Assembly (NCBI RefSeq): GCF_900107765.1
Contig: NZ_FNQY01000003.1
Coordinates: forward strand, 186,001 to 250,000
DNA from: Arachidicoccus rhizosphaerae
Lineage (GTDB): Bacteria; Bacteroidota; Bacteroidia; Chitinophagales; Chitinophagaceae
Length of the DNA: 64,000 bases
Direction of reading: 5' to 3'
A program made the position numbers and the translations under genes. Under the pieces are notes generated by a model. That model searched no databases, had not been told where the DNA came from, and was given only the letters and a program-made list of their open reading frames with translations. Below are positions 25,386-34,853 of this stretch, piece by piece; position 1 is the first letter of the stretch; each line of letters opens with the position of its first letter.

Positions 25386-26810
25386 ATGATGCAGAAAATA
25401 AAAATTGAAACGCATTGCAAAAAAATACTGTCTGACACATTTACACCGGTGGGTATCTATCTGAGACTTAGAGATAGATACAGGGATACGATATTACTGG
25501 AGAGTGCTGAACACCAGGTGGCCTCCTCCAGTCGCTCCATCATCGGCATTGGTGCCATAGGGGGCATTGAAGTCAGGGATTTAAAATCCATAGAACTTAA
25601 ATATCCGGGCAGAACACCGGAAAAAGTAGACATCAACAACAGTCAGCAGGTTCCGGGTATTTTATGGGATTATATGAATCAATATGAGATTCAGCCGTCC
25701 AGCTGTCCGGAAGCCAAAAGAGCACAAGGTCTCTTCGGGTATGTGTCTTATAATGCAGTTCAGTTTTTTGATACCATTGAACTGAAAGCTGCCGGTAATC
25801 AGCCCGACAGAGAAGTGCCTTATATGCGCTACCGTCTTTACCAATATGTCATTATCATCAATCACTTCAAAAATGAGCTGTTCATCTGCGAAAACAAAAT
25901 CCATGGGCTGGACAGCAATATTTCTGAACTGGAGACCATCATAAAAAGCAAGGACGTTCCGGAATTCCCTTTTGCACTTAACGGGCAGGAGTCTTCCAAT
26001 AAAACGGATCAGGAGCATCTGGCTATGATTGCCAAAGGCATTAAAAGCTGCCTTAGAGGTGATGTCTTCCAGATTGTACTAGGCAGAAGGTTCCAGCAAA
26101 GTTATACAGGAGACGATTTTAATGTATACCGCGCCTTAAGATCCATTAACCCTTCCCCTTATTTGTTTTATTTTGATTATGGTGATTACCGGCTGATGGG
26201 CTCATCACCAGAATCTCAACTGATCATTGATAACGGAACAGCTATTGTTCATCCCATTGCCGGCACCTTTAAACGAACCGGTGATCCTATTCAGGATCAG
26301 GCACTCAGTGAAAAACTGTTGCTGGATCCTAAAGAAAATGCAGAACACACCATGCTGGTTGATCTGGCCCGTAATGATCTGAGCAGACTTTGCGATGATG
26401 TCCACGTAAGCTATTTTAAACAAGTACATCACTATTCTCATGTCATGCATATTGTAAGTGAGGTAAGAGGCAGCCTCGCAAAAGGCGCCAATCCTTTTGC
26501 ACTGCTGGCGGCGACTTTTCCGGCCGGCACTTTAAGTGGTGCGCCAAAGTTCAAAGCCATGCAGCTGATTGATCAATACGAGGCCGATTCCAGAAGTTTT
26601 TATGCCGGCACCATTGGTTTTGTAGGTTTTGACGGAGACTTTAACCATGCCATCATGATTCGCTCCTTTATGAGTAAAAACAATACGCTTTATTACCAGG
26701 CAGGAGGCGGCATCGTGGCTAAGTCTGATCCACAGACGGAACTCCAGGAAGTGCACAATAAACTCGGAGCGCTTAAACAGGCGCTTATTTTAGCCGACGA
26801 AATTTTTTAA
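25386..26810 (+). CDS. trpE: Anthranilate synthase component I
   Basis: A 474-residue chorismate-utilising enzyme that makes anthranilate with ammonia supplied by TrpG, the first step of tryptophan synthesis. Seen: the LLES tryptophan feedback motif at residues 37-40. The chorismate-binding domain has IVLGRRFQQSYTGDDF, GSSPESQL, HPIAGTFKRTGDP, DLARNDLSRLC, LSGAPKFKAMQLID and AGGGIVAKSDPQTE. Length is normal for the stand-alone component I. First gene of the operon, preceded by the attenuator. LLES indicates that enzyme activity is also inhibited by Trp, adding to control at transcription. trpG follows after 68 bases. Confidence 0.97.
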   Translation: MMQKIKIETHCKKILSDTFTPVGIYLRLRDRYRDTILLESAEHQVASSSRSIIGIGAIGGIEVRDLKSIELKYPGRTPEKVDINNSQQVPGILWDYMNQYEIQPSSCPEAKRAQGLFGYVSYNAVQFFDTIELKAAGNQPDREVPYMRYRLYQYVIIINHFKNELFICENKIHGLDSNISELETIIKSKDVPEFPFALNGQESSNKTDQEHLAMIAKGIKSCLRGDVFQIVLGRRFQQSYTGDDFNVYRALRSINPSPYLFYFDYGDYRLMGSSPESQLIIDNGTAIVHPIAGTFKRTGDPIQDQALSEKLLLDPKENAEHTMLVDLARNDLSRLCDDVHVSYFKQVHHYSHVMHIVSEVRGSLAKGANPFALLAATFPAGTLSGAPKFKAMQLIDQYEADSRSFYAGTIGFVGFDGDFNHAIMIRSFMSKNNTLYYQAGGGIVAKSDPQTELQEVHNKLGALKQALILADEIF

Positions 26811-26878
26811 GAACTCAACCAGTCTAAAAAGGACAAATTCAGGTAACCATCCTTACAAATCAGATAACCGATCACATA

Positions 26879-27451
26879 ATGAAACTTTTAGTTTTAGATA
26901 ATTACGACTCCTTTACCTTTAATCTGGTGCAGATTGTCCGTCAGATTACCGGCAACGCTGTGGACGTATTCCGCAATGATAAAATCAGCCTGGAGGCGGT
27001 CAGTCATTACGATAAAATCCTGCTGTCTCCAGGACCTGGTCTTCCCGAAGAATCAGGCGTTCTGCTAGATCTGATCAGAAACTACGCTGCGTCCAAATCC
27101 ATATTAGGCGTATGCCTGGGCGAACAAGCCATTGGCGAAGTTTTTGGCGCTAAACTGGAAAACTTAAGTCATGTATTTCATGGGGTAAGCTCAGACTGCA
27201 CCCTGACAGATGTTCAAAGTCCGCTTTTTAAGGGTTTACCCTCCACCTTTACCGTGGGTCGCTACCACAGCTGGGTAGTCAGTAAAGAAGGCTTTCCATT
27301 TGATCAGCTGGAAATTACCGCCGAAGAAGAAAACGGCTATATTATGGGACTGCAACACAAAACTTATGATGTACAGGGTGTACAGTTTCATCCGGAAAGC
27401 GTCCTTACACCGGAAGGCAGGAAGATTATGGAGAACTGGCTGGCCCGTTAA
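26879..27451 (+). CDS. trpG: Anthranilate synthase component II (glutamine amidotransferase)
   Basis: A 190-residue class I glutamine amidotransferase that releases ammonia for TrpE. Seen: the catalytic triad Cys79 (GVCLGEQAIGE), His171 and Glu173 (FHPESVLTPEG), the oxyanion-loop motif SPGPGLPEESG, and GRYHSWVV. In this family the protein may also serve as the PabA subunit for folate synthesis; no pabB or pabC adjoins, so a shared role cannot be judged here. Position between trpE and trpD supports the tryptophan role. It is separate from trpD, not fused as in E. coli. Confidence 0.96.
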   Translation: MKLLVLDNYDSFTFNLVQIVRQITGNAVDVFRNDKISLEAVSHYDKILLSPGPGLPEESGVLLDLIRNYAASKSILGVCLGEQAIGEVFGAKLENLSHVFHGVSSDCTLTDVQSPLFKGLPSTFTVGRYHSWVVSKEGFPFDQLEITAEEENGYIMGLQHKTYDVQGVQFHPESVLTPEGRKIMENWLAR

Positions 27452-27540
27452 TACAAATTGTTCACCATGGACACTTTCATAGATAGCAAAGGCTCCTGAC
27501 AGATCATCCAATATCACAAATAAACCATACCATAAATAAG

Positions 27541-28545
27541 ATGAAAAAGATTCTTCAGTATTTATTCGATTATAAAACGCTCAGCACTGAGGCCGCTAAA
27601 GATATATTGATTCAGATTTCCAAGGGCATGTACACAGAAACAGAAATTACCGCCTTTGTCACGGTATTTCTGATGCGCACCATTACCATTGACGAACTCA
27701 AAGGATTCAGTGATGCCCTTTTGGAATTATGCGTCAAAGTGGATCTGGGACCAGACCCATTGATGGATATCGTCGGGACAGGGGGGGATGGGAAAAACAC
27801 TTTTAATATTTCTACACTGGCCTGCTTTATCACGGCCGGCGCTGGTCAGAAAGTGGCTAAACACGGTAATTATGGTGCCACTTCCATAAGTGGTTCCTCT
27901 AACGTAATGGAGCAGTTAGGCTATGTCTTTAAAGCAGACCAGGACAAATTACAAAAGGAACTACAGCAGGCTGGCATCTGCTTTTTACATGCACCTTCCT
28001 TCCATCCGGCACTTAAGACCGTCGGCCCCTTGAGAAAAAACCTGGGTGTCCGTACCTTCTTTAATATGCTGGGGCCGCTGGTGAATCCGGCCAGGCCCAA
28101 GTACCAGTTACTGGGTGTTTATAACCTGGAGATGGCCCGCTTATACAATTACTTATTACAGCAATCTGACAGAGATTTTGCCATCGTTCATAGCATGGAA
28201 GGATATGACGAAATTTCTCTGACAGGAGATTCAAAGATCATTACCCGTGCAGGTGAAAAGGTAGCATCTGCCGAGGCGCTGGGCAAAAGACAGGTGAGCG
28301 CTTCAGATATCTTCGGTGGTAATACACTGCAGGAAGCGGCTGACTTATTCCGAAAGATCATTCATGGCAATGGCAGCTGGGCACAAAATGCCGTAGTACT
28401 GGCCAATGCCGCAACCGCCTTACATTGCACCGGCAATTACCCTTCCTACCAGGACGCTTACCAGAGTGCGGTAGATAGCCTGGAATCAGGCAAAGCCCTG
28501 GCCGCCCTGGAAAAACTCATCAAAATCAACCAGGATTATCAATAA
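27541..28545 (+). CDS. trpD: Anthranilate phosphoribosyltransferase
   Basis: A 334-residue enzyme joining anthranilate to phosphoribosyl pyrophosphate. Seen: the PRPP-binding glycine loop IVGTGGDGKNTFNIST, the second conserved block KHGNYGATSISGSSNVMEQL, and VRTFFNMLGPLVNPARPKYQ, which closes the active site. Length is typical of monofunctional TrpD. It lies 89 bases after trpG and 53 bases before trpC on the same strand, without a terminator in either gap. Confidence 0.97.
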   Translation: MKKILQYLFDYKTLSTEAAKDILIQISKGMYTETEITAFVTVFLMRTITIDELKGFSDALLELCVKVDLGPDPLMDIVGTGGDGKNTFNISTLACFITAGAGQKVAKHGNYGATSISGSSNVMEQLGYVFKADQDKLQKELQQAGICFLHAPSFHPALKTVGPLRKNLGVRTFFNMLGPLVNPARPKYQLLGVYNLEMARLYNYLLQQSDRDFAIVHSMEGYDEISLTGDSKIITRAGEKVASAEALGKRQVSASDIFGGNTLQEAADLFRKIIHGNGSWAQNAVVLANAATALHCTGNYPSYQDAYQSAVDSLESGKALAALEKLIKINQDYQ

Positions 28546-28598
28546 ATTATTCCGGTATTCATAATAAGAACAACCCGTATTCAAATCAAGCCGAAAGG

Positions 28599-29399
28599 AT
28601 GAAAAATATATTAGAACAGATTGTCGATTATAAAAAAACAGAAGTAGCAGCCGCCATGGCCGACATGCCAGCTACGGTGCTCATGAAAAGCCCCCAATTT
28701 TCCAGAACACCGAATTCCTTAAAGCAGCGCCTATTATCGGAGCAGCGTCCGGCAATCATTGCAGAATATAAACGACGTTCGCCTTCAAAAGGCGTGATTA
28801 ACGACCAGGCCAGGGTAGAGGACGTCACCGCAGCTTATACCAAAGCAGGCGCCAGTTGCCTGTCAGTGCTTACGGATAGCCATTTTTTTGGCGGCAGCCT
28901 GGATGATTTAAAAATTGCCAGAGCCAATGATATTCCTATACTCAGAAAAGATTTTATGATTGATGAATATCAGATACTGGAGGCCAGAGCAGCAGGGGCG
29001 GATCTGATTTTATTAATCGCGGCCTGCCTTTCCCAGGCAAGGGTAAAGCAACTGGCCGCCTACGCTAAAAAACTAGGTCTGGAGACCTTGCTTGAAATCC
29101 ATACCGAACAGGAACTGGACCGGGTATGTGATGATATTGACCTGGTGGGCATCAATAATCGTAATTTAAAAACATTTGAAGTAGATATTCAGCATTCCAT
29201 CCGGCTCTTATCCATGTTACCCAAGGACAGGCCGGCCATTGCAGAAAGCGGGATCAATGACGTTAAAGTCACCGATGAACTGTACCAGGCAGGCTTTAAA
29301 GGCTTTCTTATTGGCGAGTATTTCATGAAAAATACAGATCCGGGAGCCGCCTTCAACCAGTATTTTTCAGCACTAAACGCATTACAATCAAAGGATTAG
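28599..29399 (+). CDS. trpC: Indole-3-glycerol-phosphate synthase
   Basis: A 266-residue TIM-barrel enzyme closing the indole ring. Seen: EYKRRSPSKGVI with the catalytic Lys of the first strand, LSVLTDSHFFGGSL, ILRKDFMIDEYQILEARA with the second catalytic Lys, VGINNRNLKTFEVD, and IAESGIND. All catalytic positions of the family are present. It is monofunctional; trpF follows after 8 bases as a separate gene, whereas E. coli has the two fused. The tight spacing suggests translational coupling with trpF. Confidence 0.97.
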   Translation: MKNILEQIVDYKKTEVAAAMADMPATVLMKSPQFSRTPNSLKQRLLSEQRPAIIAEYKRRSPSKGVINDQARVEDVTAAYTKAGASCLSVLTDSHFFGGSLDDLKIARANDIPILRKDFMIDEYQILEARAAGADLILLIAACLSQARVKQLAAYAKKLGLETLLEIHTEQELDRVCDDIDLVGINNRNLKTFEVDIQHSIRLLSMLPKDRPAIAESGINDVKVTDELYQAGFKGFLIGEYFMKNTDPGAAFNQYFSALNALQSKD

Positions 29400-29407
29400 A
29401 AAAAAAC

Positions 29408-30064
29408 ATGACTCAAACGGACGCTTTACAGATAAAAGTATGTGGAATGACAGACCCGGCGCAGGTAGCGGCCCTGGGTCAGATGGGGGTGGATTATATC
29501 GGTTTTATATTCTATCCGGCTTCACCCAGATATGTATTAGGAAAAATAAGCATAGAACAGATTAAAGCTATTAGTGGCCCTTTTAAGAAAGTCGGGGTAT
29601 TTGTCAATGCGGACAAGGATGAAATCCTGCAGACCGTAGAAACCGCCGGCCTGGACATGGTGCAGCTGCATGGCGATGAAGCGCCGCTGCTTTGCGAAAA
29701 AATCGCCGAAAACATACCGGTTATAAAGGCTTTCAGGCTACTGAATAACGATGATGTCCTTTATAAGATTGTCCCTTATCGGGAAATCGTTGATTATTTC
29801 CTTTTCGACACCAATACAAAGAGTTTTGGCGGTTCCGGCAAGCGTTTTGACTGGGATATACTAAAAGATCTGCCCCTGGAAAAGCCATTTTTCCTCAGTG
29901 GTGGCATCAGCGAGGAGCATTTAACGGATCTACAGGTCTTTAGGAAATTAAGTGTGGCAAAAAGTTTAATTTCGCTGGATATAAACAGCCGATTTGAAAA
30001 GGAACCGGGAATCAAGGACTTAGACAAGATTCAGGCGTTCCTCAGGCAATTAAAAGCAAAATAG
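29408..30064 (+). CDS. trpF: Phosphoribosylanthranilate isomerase
   Basis: A 218-residue TIM-barrel isomerase (Amadori rearrangement of phosphoribosylanthranilate). Seen: KVCGMTDPAQVAALGQMGVD with the catalytic Cys, YIGFIFYPASPRYV, VQLHGDEAPLLCEKI, FLFDTNTKSFGGSGKRFDW with the catalytic Asp, and FLSGGISEEHLTDL. The family length is about 200-220. It starts 8 bases after trpC. The next gene, a secreted protein of unknown function, begins 2 bases after its stop. Confidence 0.97.
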   Translation: MTQTDALQIKVCGMTDPAQVAALGQMGVDYIGFIFYPASPRYVLGKISIEQIKAISGPFKKVGVFVNADKDEILQTVETAGLDMVQLHGDEAPLLCEKIAENIPVIKAFRLLNNDDVLYKIVPYREIVDYFLFDTNTKSFGGSGKRFDWDILKDLPLEKPFFLSGGISEEHLTDLQVFRKLSVAKSLISLDINSRFEKEPGIKDLDKIQAFLRQLKAK

Positions 30065-30066
30065 TA

Positions 30067-31134
30067 ATGAAAAAATACTTATCAAAAGCTGGCATTTTAC
30101 TGATAACACTGCTTACATCTGGTGTCATCAGTGCACAGGAGCCATCTATCGACCAGTTAGACAGCGACTCCGCCGTGCTCAGATATGTCAAAACGATGAA
30201 CTATGAGGCTAAAAAAGCGCCCCAATGGAAATTTTTCTACCTGACTCAGGGAGATGAATGGGCCTCCTATTTTAACTTTAGTGAACAGCAGCAGGCTTCC
30301 TACCAAAGTCAGCAGCAGCCCTCCAAATGGATCAAGACCGATCTGAACCATGACGGTAAAACAGATCTGTTGGTGAGCGGATATATTGCTAAAAAACCCG
30401 GTGACTGGGCCACCGCCACCTTTAAAGTCCTTGTTTTTTTATCGCAACCCGGCAAAAACTATATAGAGGCCAATATCCTCCCCGCTAAAACGGAGAAGTT
30501 TCCCACTTATATCCAACAAATAAACATTAAGGGCAATAACTACTTAAAAATCAATCATTGGTTAAGTCAGAACAGCCCTGGCGATTTACCATTCATAAGC
30601 GATACCACCTATTACTCCAGCTATTGGGATGTTTTTTTGAACTATCATCAACAAGGCATGAGAGCCTCTGCCATTACGCATATAAATTATAAGGCCATGG
30701 AAGATAAAGAGGGTAGTTATCACGCCCTGGACATTGATCTTATTTCAGGTAAAAAGACCAATATGCAGATTATTGTCAAAGGAGCCAAACAAAAAGAGCC
30801 CGATATCAACCGCGCCAGACTGGCAGAACCTTTATGGGTGCATATGGATACGCTGATCCGAAGCAGTTATGTTACCGGCATACAAAAAGGGGATACGACC
30901 CTCTGCCACCCAGACGAGCATAGTGAAGCACTTCCGGTTTACCTGAGCATCACTTATGCCGACGGACACACCGAAACGATTCAGGATTACAACTCAGGAG
31001 CAACCTACTCCATGGCCACCATTTACAATTGTATGGAAAGTATCATTGAAAATGTATTTGCCCAGCTACAGCGCAGGCAGGAGCTGATGAGTTCCATGAT
31101 CAGCGGAGCGATTGATGGCGCGTTATCCTTTTAA
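30067..31134 (+). CDS. Secreted protein of unknown function inside the trp operon
   Basis: A 355-residue protein I do not recognise. Seen: a clear signal peptide (AGILLITLLTSGVISAQ, about residues 7-24), and a beta-rich body. DLNHDGKTDLLVSGYI is a calcium-loop-like motif of the kind found in FG-GAP/VCBS repeats, present once. The C-terminal part (LSITYADGHTETIQDYNSGA then MATIYNCMESII) reads like the end of a small DUF6438-type domain, a weak resemblance. There is no catalytic motif or barrel signature. It starts 2 bases after trpF and ends 62 bases before trpB on the same strand. It must therefore be transcribed with the tryptophan genes, though its product is exported and theirs is cytoplasmic. 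Confidence 0.8.
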   Translation: MKKYLSKAGILLITLLTSGVISAQEPSIDQLDSDSAVLRYVKTMNYEAKKAPQWKFFYLTQGDEWASYFNFSEQQQASYQSQQQPSKWIKTDLNHDGKTDLLVSGYIAKKPGDWATATFKVLVFLSQPGKNYIEANILPAKTEKFPTYIQQINIKGNNYLKINHWLSQNSPGDLPFISDTTYYSSYWDVFLNYHQQGMRASAITHINYKAMEDKEGSYHALDIDLISGKKTNMQIIVKGAKQKEPDINRARLAEPLWVHMDTLIRSSYVTGIQKGDTTLCHPDEHSEALPVYLSITYADGHTETIQDYNSGATYSMATIYNCMESIIENVFAQLQRRQELMSSMISGAIDGALSF

Positions 31135-31196
31135 ATACCGTTTCTCAAATTTTAGTCAGAAAAAAATATATCATCATCAATATCATTTAACGCCAG

Positions 31197-32390
31197 ATGC
31201 AACAAAAGATTCAAATAGACAAAAACGGATACTATGGCCAGTTTGGAGGTGCCTATATTCCAGAAATGCTCTATCCTAATGTAGCCCAGCTTCAAAAAGA
31301 GTATCTTTCCATCATGGAAGACCCTTCCTTTAAAAAAGAATTTGACTTCCTGTTAAAGGATTATGTAGGCAGGCCTTCCCCTTTATATCTGGCAGAAAGA
31401 TTATCTGCACAAATCGGCACTGAGATCTACCTTAAAAGGGAAGACCTGAACCATACCGGTGCCCATAAAATAAATAATGCCATCGGCCAGGTCCTGCTAG
31501 CCCAGCGTCTGGGTAAAAAAAGAATCATTGCAGAAACCGGAGCCGGACAGCACGGGGTGGCAACCGCCACCGTATGTGCTTTAAAAGGCCTGGAATGCAT
31601 CGTTTATATGGGCGAAGTGGATATCGAACGGCAGGCACCAAATGTAGCCCGTATGAAAATGCTGGGCGCCAAAGTCATCCCCGCCAAAAGCGGTTCCAAA
31701 ACCTTAAAAGACGCAACCAATGAAGCCATTCGCGATTGGATTAATAATCCCACCGATACGCATTATGTGATTGGCAGTGTCGTCGGACCCCATCCTTATC
31801 CGGACATGGTGGCCCGTTTTCAGAGTATTATCAGTGAGGAAATACGTTGGCAGTTAAAGGAAAAAACAGGTCATGAACTCCCCACCCATGTTATAGCCTG
31901 CGTTGGTGGCGGTTCCAATGCGGCAGGTACTTTCTATCATTTCTTAAATGAAAGCACCGTAGAGCTCATTGCAGTAGAGGCGGCCGGCCTTGGGATTCAC
32001 TCTGGCCATTCTGCGGCAACAACTACTTTAGGTACCCCCGGCGTCCTGCATGGCAGCAAAAGTATCGTAATGCAGACCCCTGACGGACAAGTAGTTGAGC
32101 CTCATAGTATTTCTGCAGGCCTGGATTACCCCGGCATCGGCCCCTTACATGCCCATTTATTTGCCAGCGGTCGCGGACGCTTTTTAAGTGCCACAGACGA
32201 CCAGGCCCTGAAAGCCGCCTTTAACCTGACCAGACTGGAAGGCATTATCCCGGCACTGGAAAGCGCGCATGCCCTAAGCGGCCTGGAGCAGGTTGACTTC
32301 CCCAAAGGCAGCCGGGTTGTGATATGTCTTAGCGGAAGAGGAGACAAGGATATGGATACGTATATGAAGCATATGGCAGACTTTGAATAG
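31197..32390 (+). CDS. trpB: Tryptophan synthase beta chain
   Basis: A 397-residue PLP enzyme condensing indole with serine to tryptophan. Seen: the N-terminal [15 protein letters not shown], the PLP lysine Lys91 in [45 protein letters not shown] (phosphate-binding loop), [20 protein letters not shown] and [11 protein letters not shown]. These are features of TrpB1, the form that works with an alpha chain, rather than TrpB2. trpA follows after 66 bases. Confidence 0.98.
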   Translation: MQQKIQIDKNGYYGQFGGAYIPEMLYPNVAQLQKEYLSIMEDPSFKKEFDFLLKDYVGRPSPLYLAERLSAQIGTEIYLKREDLNHTGAHKINNAIGQVLLAQRLGKKRIIAETGAGQHGVATATVCALKGLECIVYMGEVDIERQAPNVARMKMLGAKVIPAKSGSKTLKDATNEAIRDWINNPTDTHYVIGSVVGPHPYPDMVARFQSIISEEIRWQLKEKTGHELPTHVIACVGGGSNAAGTFYHFLNESTVELIAVEAAGLGIHSGHSAATTTLGTPGVLHGSKSIVMQTPDGQVVEPHSISAGLDYPGIGPLHAHLFASGRGRFLSATDDQALKAAFNLTRLEGIIPALESAHALSGLEQVDFPKGSRVVICLSGRGDKDMDTYMKHMADFE

Positions 32391-32456
32391 TATGCCGATG
32401 CTCAGAGATTTCCAGATCACCTAAACCATCGTCAATCATTATTATTTTTCAGCAAT

Positions 32457-33242
32457 ATGAGTCGTATTGAACAATTATTTGATAAAAGCAAACAGGCCTC
32501 AAAAAAGGTCCTGAACGTATACTGTACCGCCGGGTATCCTGAACTGAACAGCACCCTGGATGTCATGGAAGCCCTGGAATCAAACGGGGCCGACCTCATT
32601 GAACTAGGCATGCCCTATAGTGATCCGCTGGCGGACGGGGAAGTTATTCAGCAAAGCGGAGCAGTGGCCTTAGACAACGGAATGACCATAAGCGTCCTGT
32701 TTGATCAGTTAAAAGATTTCAGACAAAAGATTTCCGTGCCCGTTGTCCTGATGGGGTATATGAATCCGGTACTGCAATATGGTTTTGAAAATTTTTGCAA
32801 AAAGGCAGCCGAAGTCGGCATCGATGGTTTGATACTGCCTGATTTACCCCCCATGGAATTTGAACAGGAGTATAGTCTGATCCTGAAAAAATATACACTG
32901 GATTTTATCTTTTTAGTCACACCGGAAACGGCTCCGGACCGTATTGAGCAGCTTGACAGACTCAGCAGCGGGTTTCTGTACGCTGTTTCATCCAGCTCCA
33001 CCACGGGCCATGACAAGGATTTTTCAGAAGTGGAAAAATACCTGTCCCGGCTGCAGGGCTATCAGTTACAAAACCCTGTTCTCGTCGGTTTTGGCATTAA
33101 AGATAAAGCGTCTTTTGACCGAACTACCAAATATACCGATGGAGCGATAATAGGCAGCGCTTATATTAAAGCCCTTGGAGGACAAAAAGGAAAAACCGCT
33201 ATTACAACGGCCACCCAATCATTTTTGGATACCGTTTTATAA
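32457..33242 (+). CDS. trpA: Tryptophan synthase alpha chain
   Basis: A 261-residue TIM-barrel lyase that splits indole-glycerol-phosphate to indole for TrpB. Seen: catalytic Glu49 and Asp60 in LIELGMPYSDPLADGEVIQQ, then GYMNPVLQYGFENFC, GLILPDLPPMEFEQEY and a phosphate-binding GFGIKDKASF. These positions match the classical alpha chain numbering. It is the last tryptophan gene. A hairpin without a strong T tract lies between it and hisH. Confidence 0.97.
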   Translation: MSRIEQLFDKSKQASKKVLNVYCTAGYPELNSTLDVMEALESNGADLIELGMPYSDPLADGEVIQQSGAVALDNGMTISVLFDQLKDFRQKISVPVVLMGYMNPVLQYGFENFCKKAAEVGIDGLILPDLPPMEFEQEYSLILKKYTLDFIFLVTPETAPDRIEQLDRLSSGFLYAVSSSSTTGHDKDFSEVEKYLSRLQGYQLQNPVLVGFGIKDKASFDRTTKYTDGAIIGSAYIKALGGQKGKTAITTATQSFLDTVL

Positions 33243-33249
33243 CGGCCGG

Positions 33250-33278
33250 GTAGCAGCATTTTCGAAAAATGCAGCTGC
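33250..33278 (+). other. Hairpin between trpA and hisH
   Basis: A 13-position stem with one A-A mismatch and one G-U pair (arms 33250-33262 and 33266-33278, loop CGA) starts 8 bases after the trpA stop. Sequence after it (CACCTTGTTATTTAG) lacks a continuous T tract. It could be a leaky terminator or a processing site that lowers hisH-murQ expression relative to trp genes. Confidence 0.5.
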
Positions 33279-33315
33279 CACCTTGTTATTTAGTTAGAAC
33301 CGCACTAGTACACAC

Positions 33316-33909
33316 ATGAATACAGTAATTGTAAAATATAATGCCGGCAACGTACAATCCGTATTGTATGCCCTTGAAAGGGTAGGCTTCACCAAGGACA
33401 TTTTGCTGACGGACGACCCCGAGACGATTAAAAATGCAGACAAAGTCATTTTTCCAGGCGTTGGGCATGCAGCCTCCGCCATGGCATATTTAAAACAAAA
33501 AGGGCTGGACCAGCTCTTACCCACCTTAACACAGCCATTTTTAGGGATTTGTCTGGGGATGCAACTGATGTGCAGCCACAGCCAGGAGGGCGACACCGCT
33601 TGCCTTGGAATCTTTGAGGAGAAAGTGCTGGGTTTTAAGTCAGAGACCTTAAAAATACCCCAGATTGGCTGGAACCAGATCACCGATTTAAAAACACCTT
33701 TATTTGATAAGGTCCCCGAACAAAGCTATATCTATCTGGTACACGGTTACTACGCGGCAGTCGGCCAGCACACCATTGCCCGTACGGAGTATATTCAACC
33801 CTATAGCTCCGCATTACATAAAGATAATTTTTACGGCGTACAGTTCCATCCGGAAAAAAGTGCCGCTGTTGGTGAGCAAATTCTTTATAACTTTATGACC
33901 AATATCTAA
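33316..33909 (+). CDS. hisH: Imidazole glycerol phosphate synthase, glutaminase subunit
   Basis: A 197-residue class I glutamine amidotransferase that feeds ammonia to HisF in histidine synthesis. Seen: VKYNAGNVQSVLYALERVG and VIFPGVGHAASAMAYL, characteristic of HisH. The triad is Cys79 (FLGICLGMQLM), His178 and Glu180 (QFHPEKSA). The block PQIGWNQI corresponds to the HisH GWN motif. These separate it from TrpG, PabA and GuaA. No other his gene is in the window, so it is an isolated member placed behind trpA. Its partner HisF must be encoded elsewhere. Confidence 0.94.
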   Translation: MNTVIVKYNAGNVQSVLYALERVGFTKDILLTDDPETIKNADKVIFPGVGHAASAMAYLKQKGLDQLLPTLTQPFLGICLGMQLMCSHSQEGDTACLGIFEEKVLGFKSETLKIPQIGWNQITDLKTPLFDKVPEQSYIYLVHGYYAAVGQHTIARTEYIQPYSSALHKDNFYGVQFHPEKSAAVGEQILYNFMTNI

Positions 33910-33937
33910 ATGTAATAACTAAACCGAAGATCTACCT

Positions 33938-34759
33938 ATGGAGTCCTTTATTAAAACGACAGAGCAACCCTCTCATTACCGTCATCTGGAAAAAATGCCA
34001 CTGAACGAGTTACTGAGTGCCATGAACAAAGAAGACCAGCAGGTACCCAAAGCTGTTCAGGCAGCCTTACCGCAAATAGAAGCCCTGGCGCTGGCCATTG
34101 TGGAGGCCATGGCAGTAGGTGGCCGTCTGTTTTATATTGGCGCCGGGACCAGTGGCCGTCTGGGCGTACTGGATGCCAGTGAGATTCCTCCCACTTTCGG
34201 CGTATCAAAGGATTATGTTATCGGCGTAATTGCAGGCGGTAATATTGCCCTGACCGACGCAGTGGAAAATGCAGAAGATAACAGTGAACAGGGATGGCAG
34301 GACCTGCAGGCGCATCAGATTGGATCAAAAGACATACTGGTTGGCCTTGCGACCAGCGGCACCACCCCCTATGTAATTGGAGCCATGCAAAAGGCTAAAT
34401 CACTGGGCATCGTTACAGGTTGCGTTACCTGTAACAAAAATGCACCTATCAGCCAGGTGGCGGATTTCCCCATTGAAGTCGTGGTCGGTCCGGAATTTTT
34501 GACAGGCAGCACCCGCCTTAAAAGTGGTACTGCCCAGAAAATGGTTTTAAATATGTTATCCACCATTGCCATGATCCGCATGGGCAGGGTGCTGGACAAC
34601 AAAATGGTCAATATGCAGCTCACCAACCAGAAACTTATTGAAAGAGGAACCAGGATGATTCTTGAAAAAACGAACCTTGAACCCGAAAAAGCGAAACAAT
34701 TGTTGTTGAATTACGGCAGTGTGGCTGCCGCCATGGAAGCCTACAACAAAGCTAAATAA
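33938..34759 (+). CDS. murQ: N-acetylmuramic acid 6-phosphate etherase
   Basis: A 273-residue SIS-domain lyase that cleaves the lactyl ether of MurNAc-6-phosphate to GlcNAc-6-phosphate in cell-wall recycling. Seen: YIGAGTSGRLGVLDASEIPP with catalytic Glu82 (Glu83 in E. coli), VGLATSGTTPYVIGAM for the sugar phosphate, GPEFLTGSTRLKSGTAQKMV and the C-terminal helix region. Start 28 bases after hisH, same strand, no terminator between. A terminator follows after 94 bases, making murQ the last gene of the long trp transcript. An unlinked NagZ-like GH3 gene and glmS are also in the window. Confidence 0.95.
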   Translation: MESFIKTTEQPSHYRHLEKMPLNELLSAMNKEDQQVPKAVQAALPQIEALALAIVEAMAVGGRLFYIGAGTSGRLGVLDASEIPPTFGVSKDYVIGVIAGGNIALTDAVENAEDNSEQGWQDLQAHQIGSKDILVGLATSGTTPYVIGAMQKAKSLGIVTGCVTCNKNAPISQVADFPIEVVVGPEFLTGSTRLKSGTAQKMVLNMLSTIAMIRMGRVLDNKMVNMQLTNQKLIERGTRMILEKTNLEPEKAKQLLLNYGSVAAAMEAYNKAK

Positions 34760-34853
34760 TGGGGAAATGAATCCTGCAGGGACCCTTTAGGCCGCCGTTC
34801 CATAAAGAGTGATTAAAATAACCAGGTAAACCAATACCCAATTGCCTTTTAAA

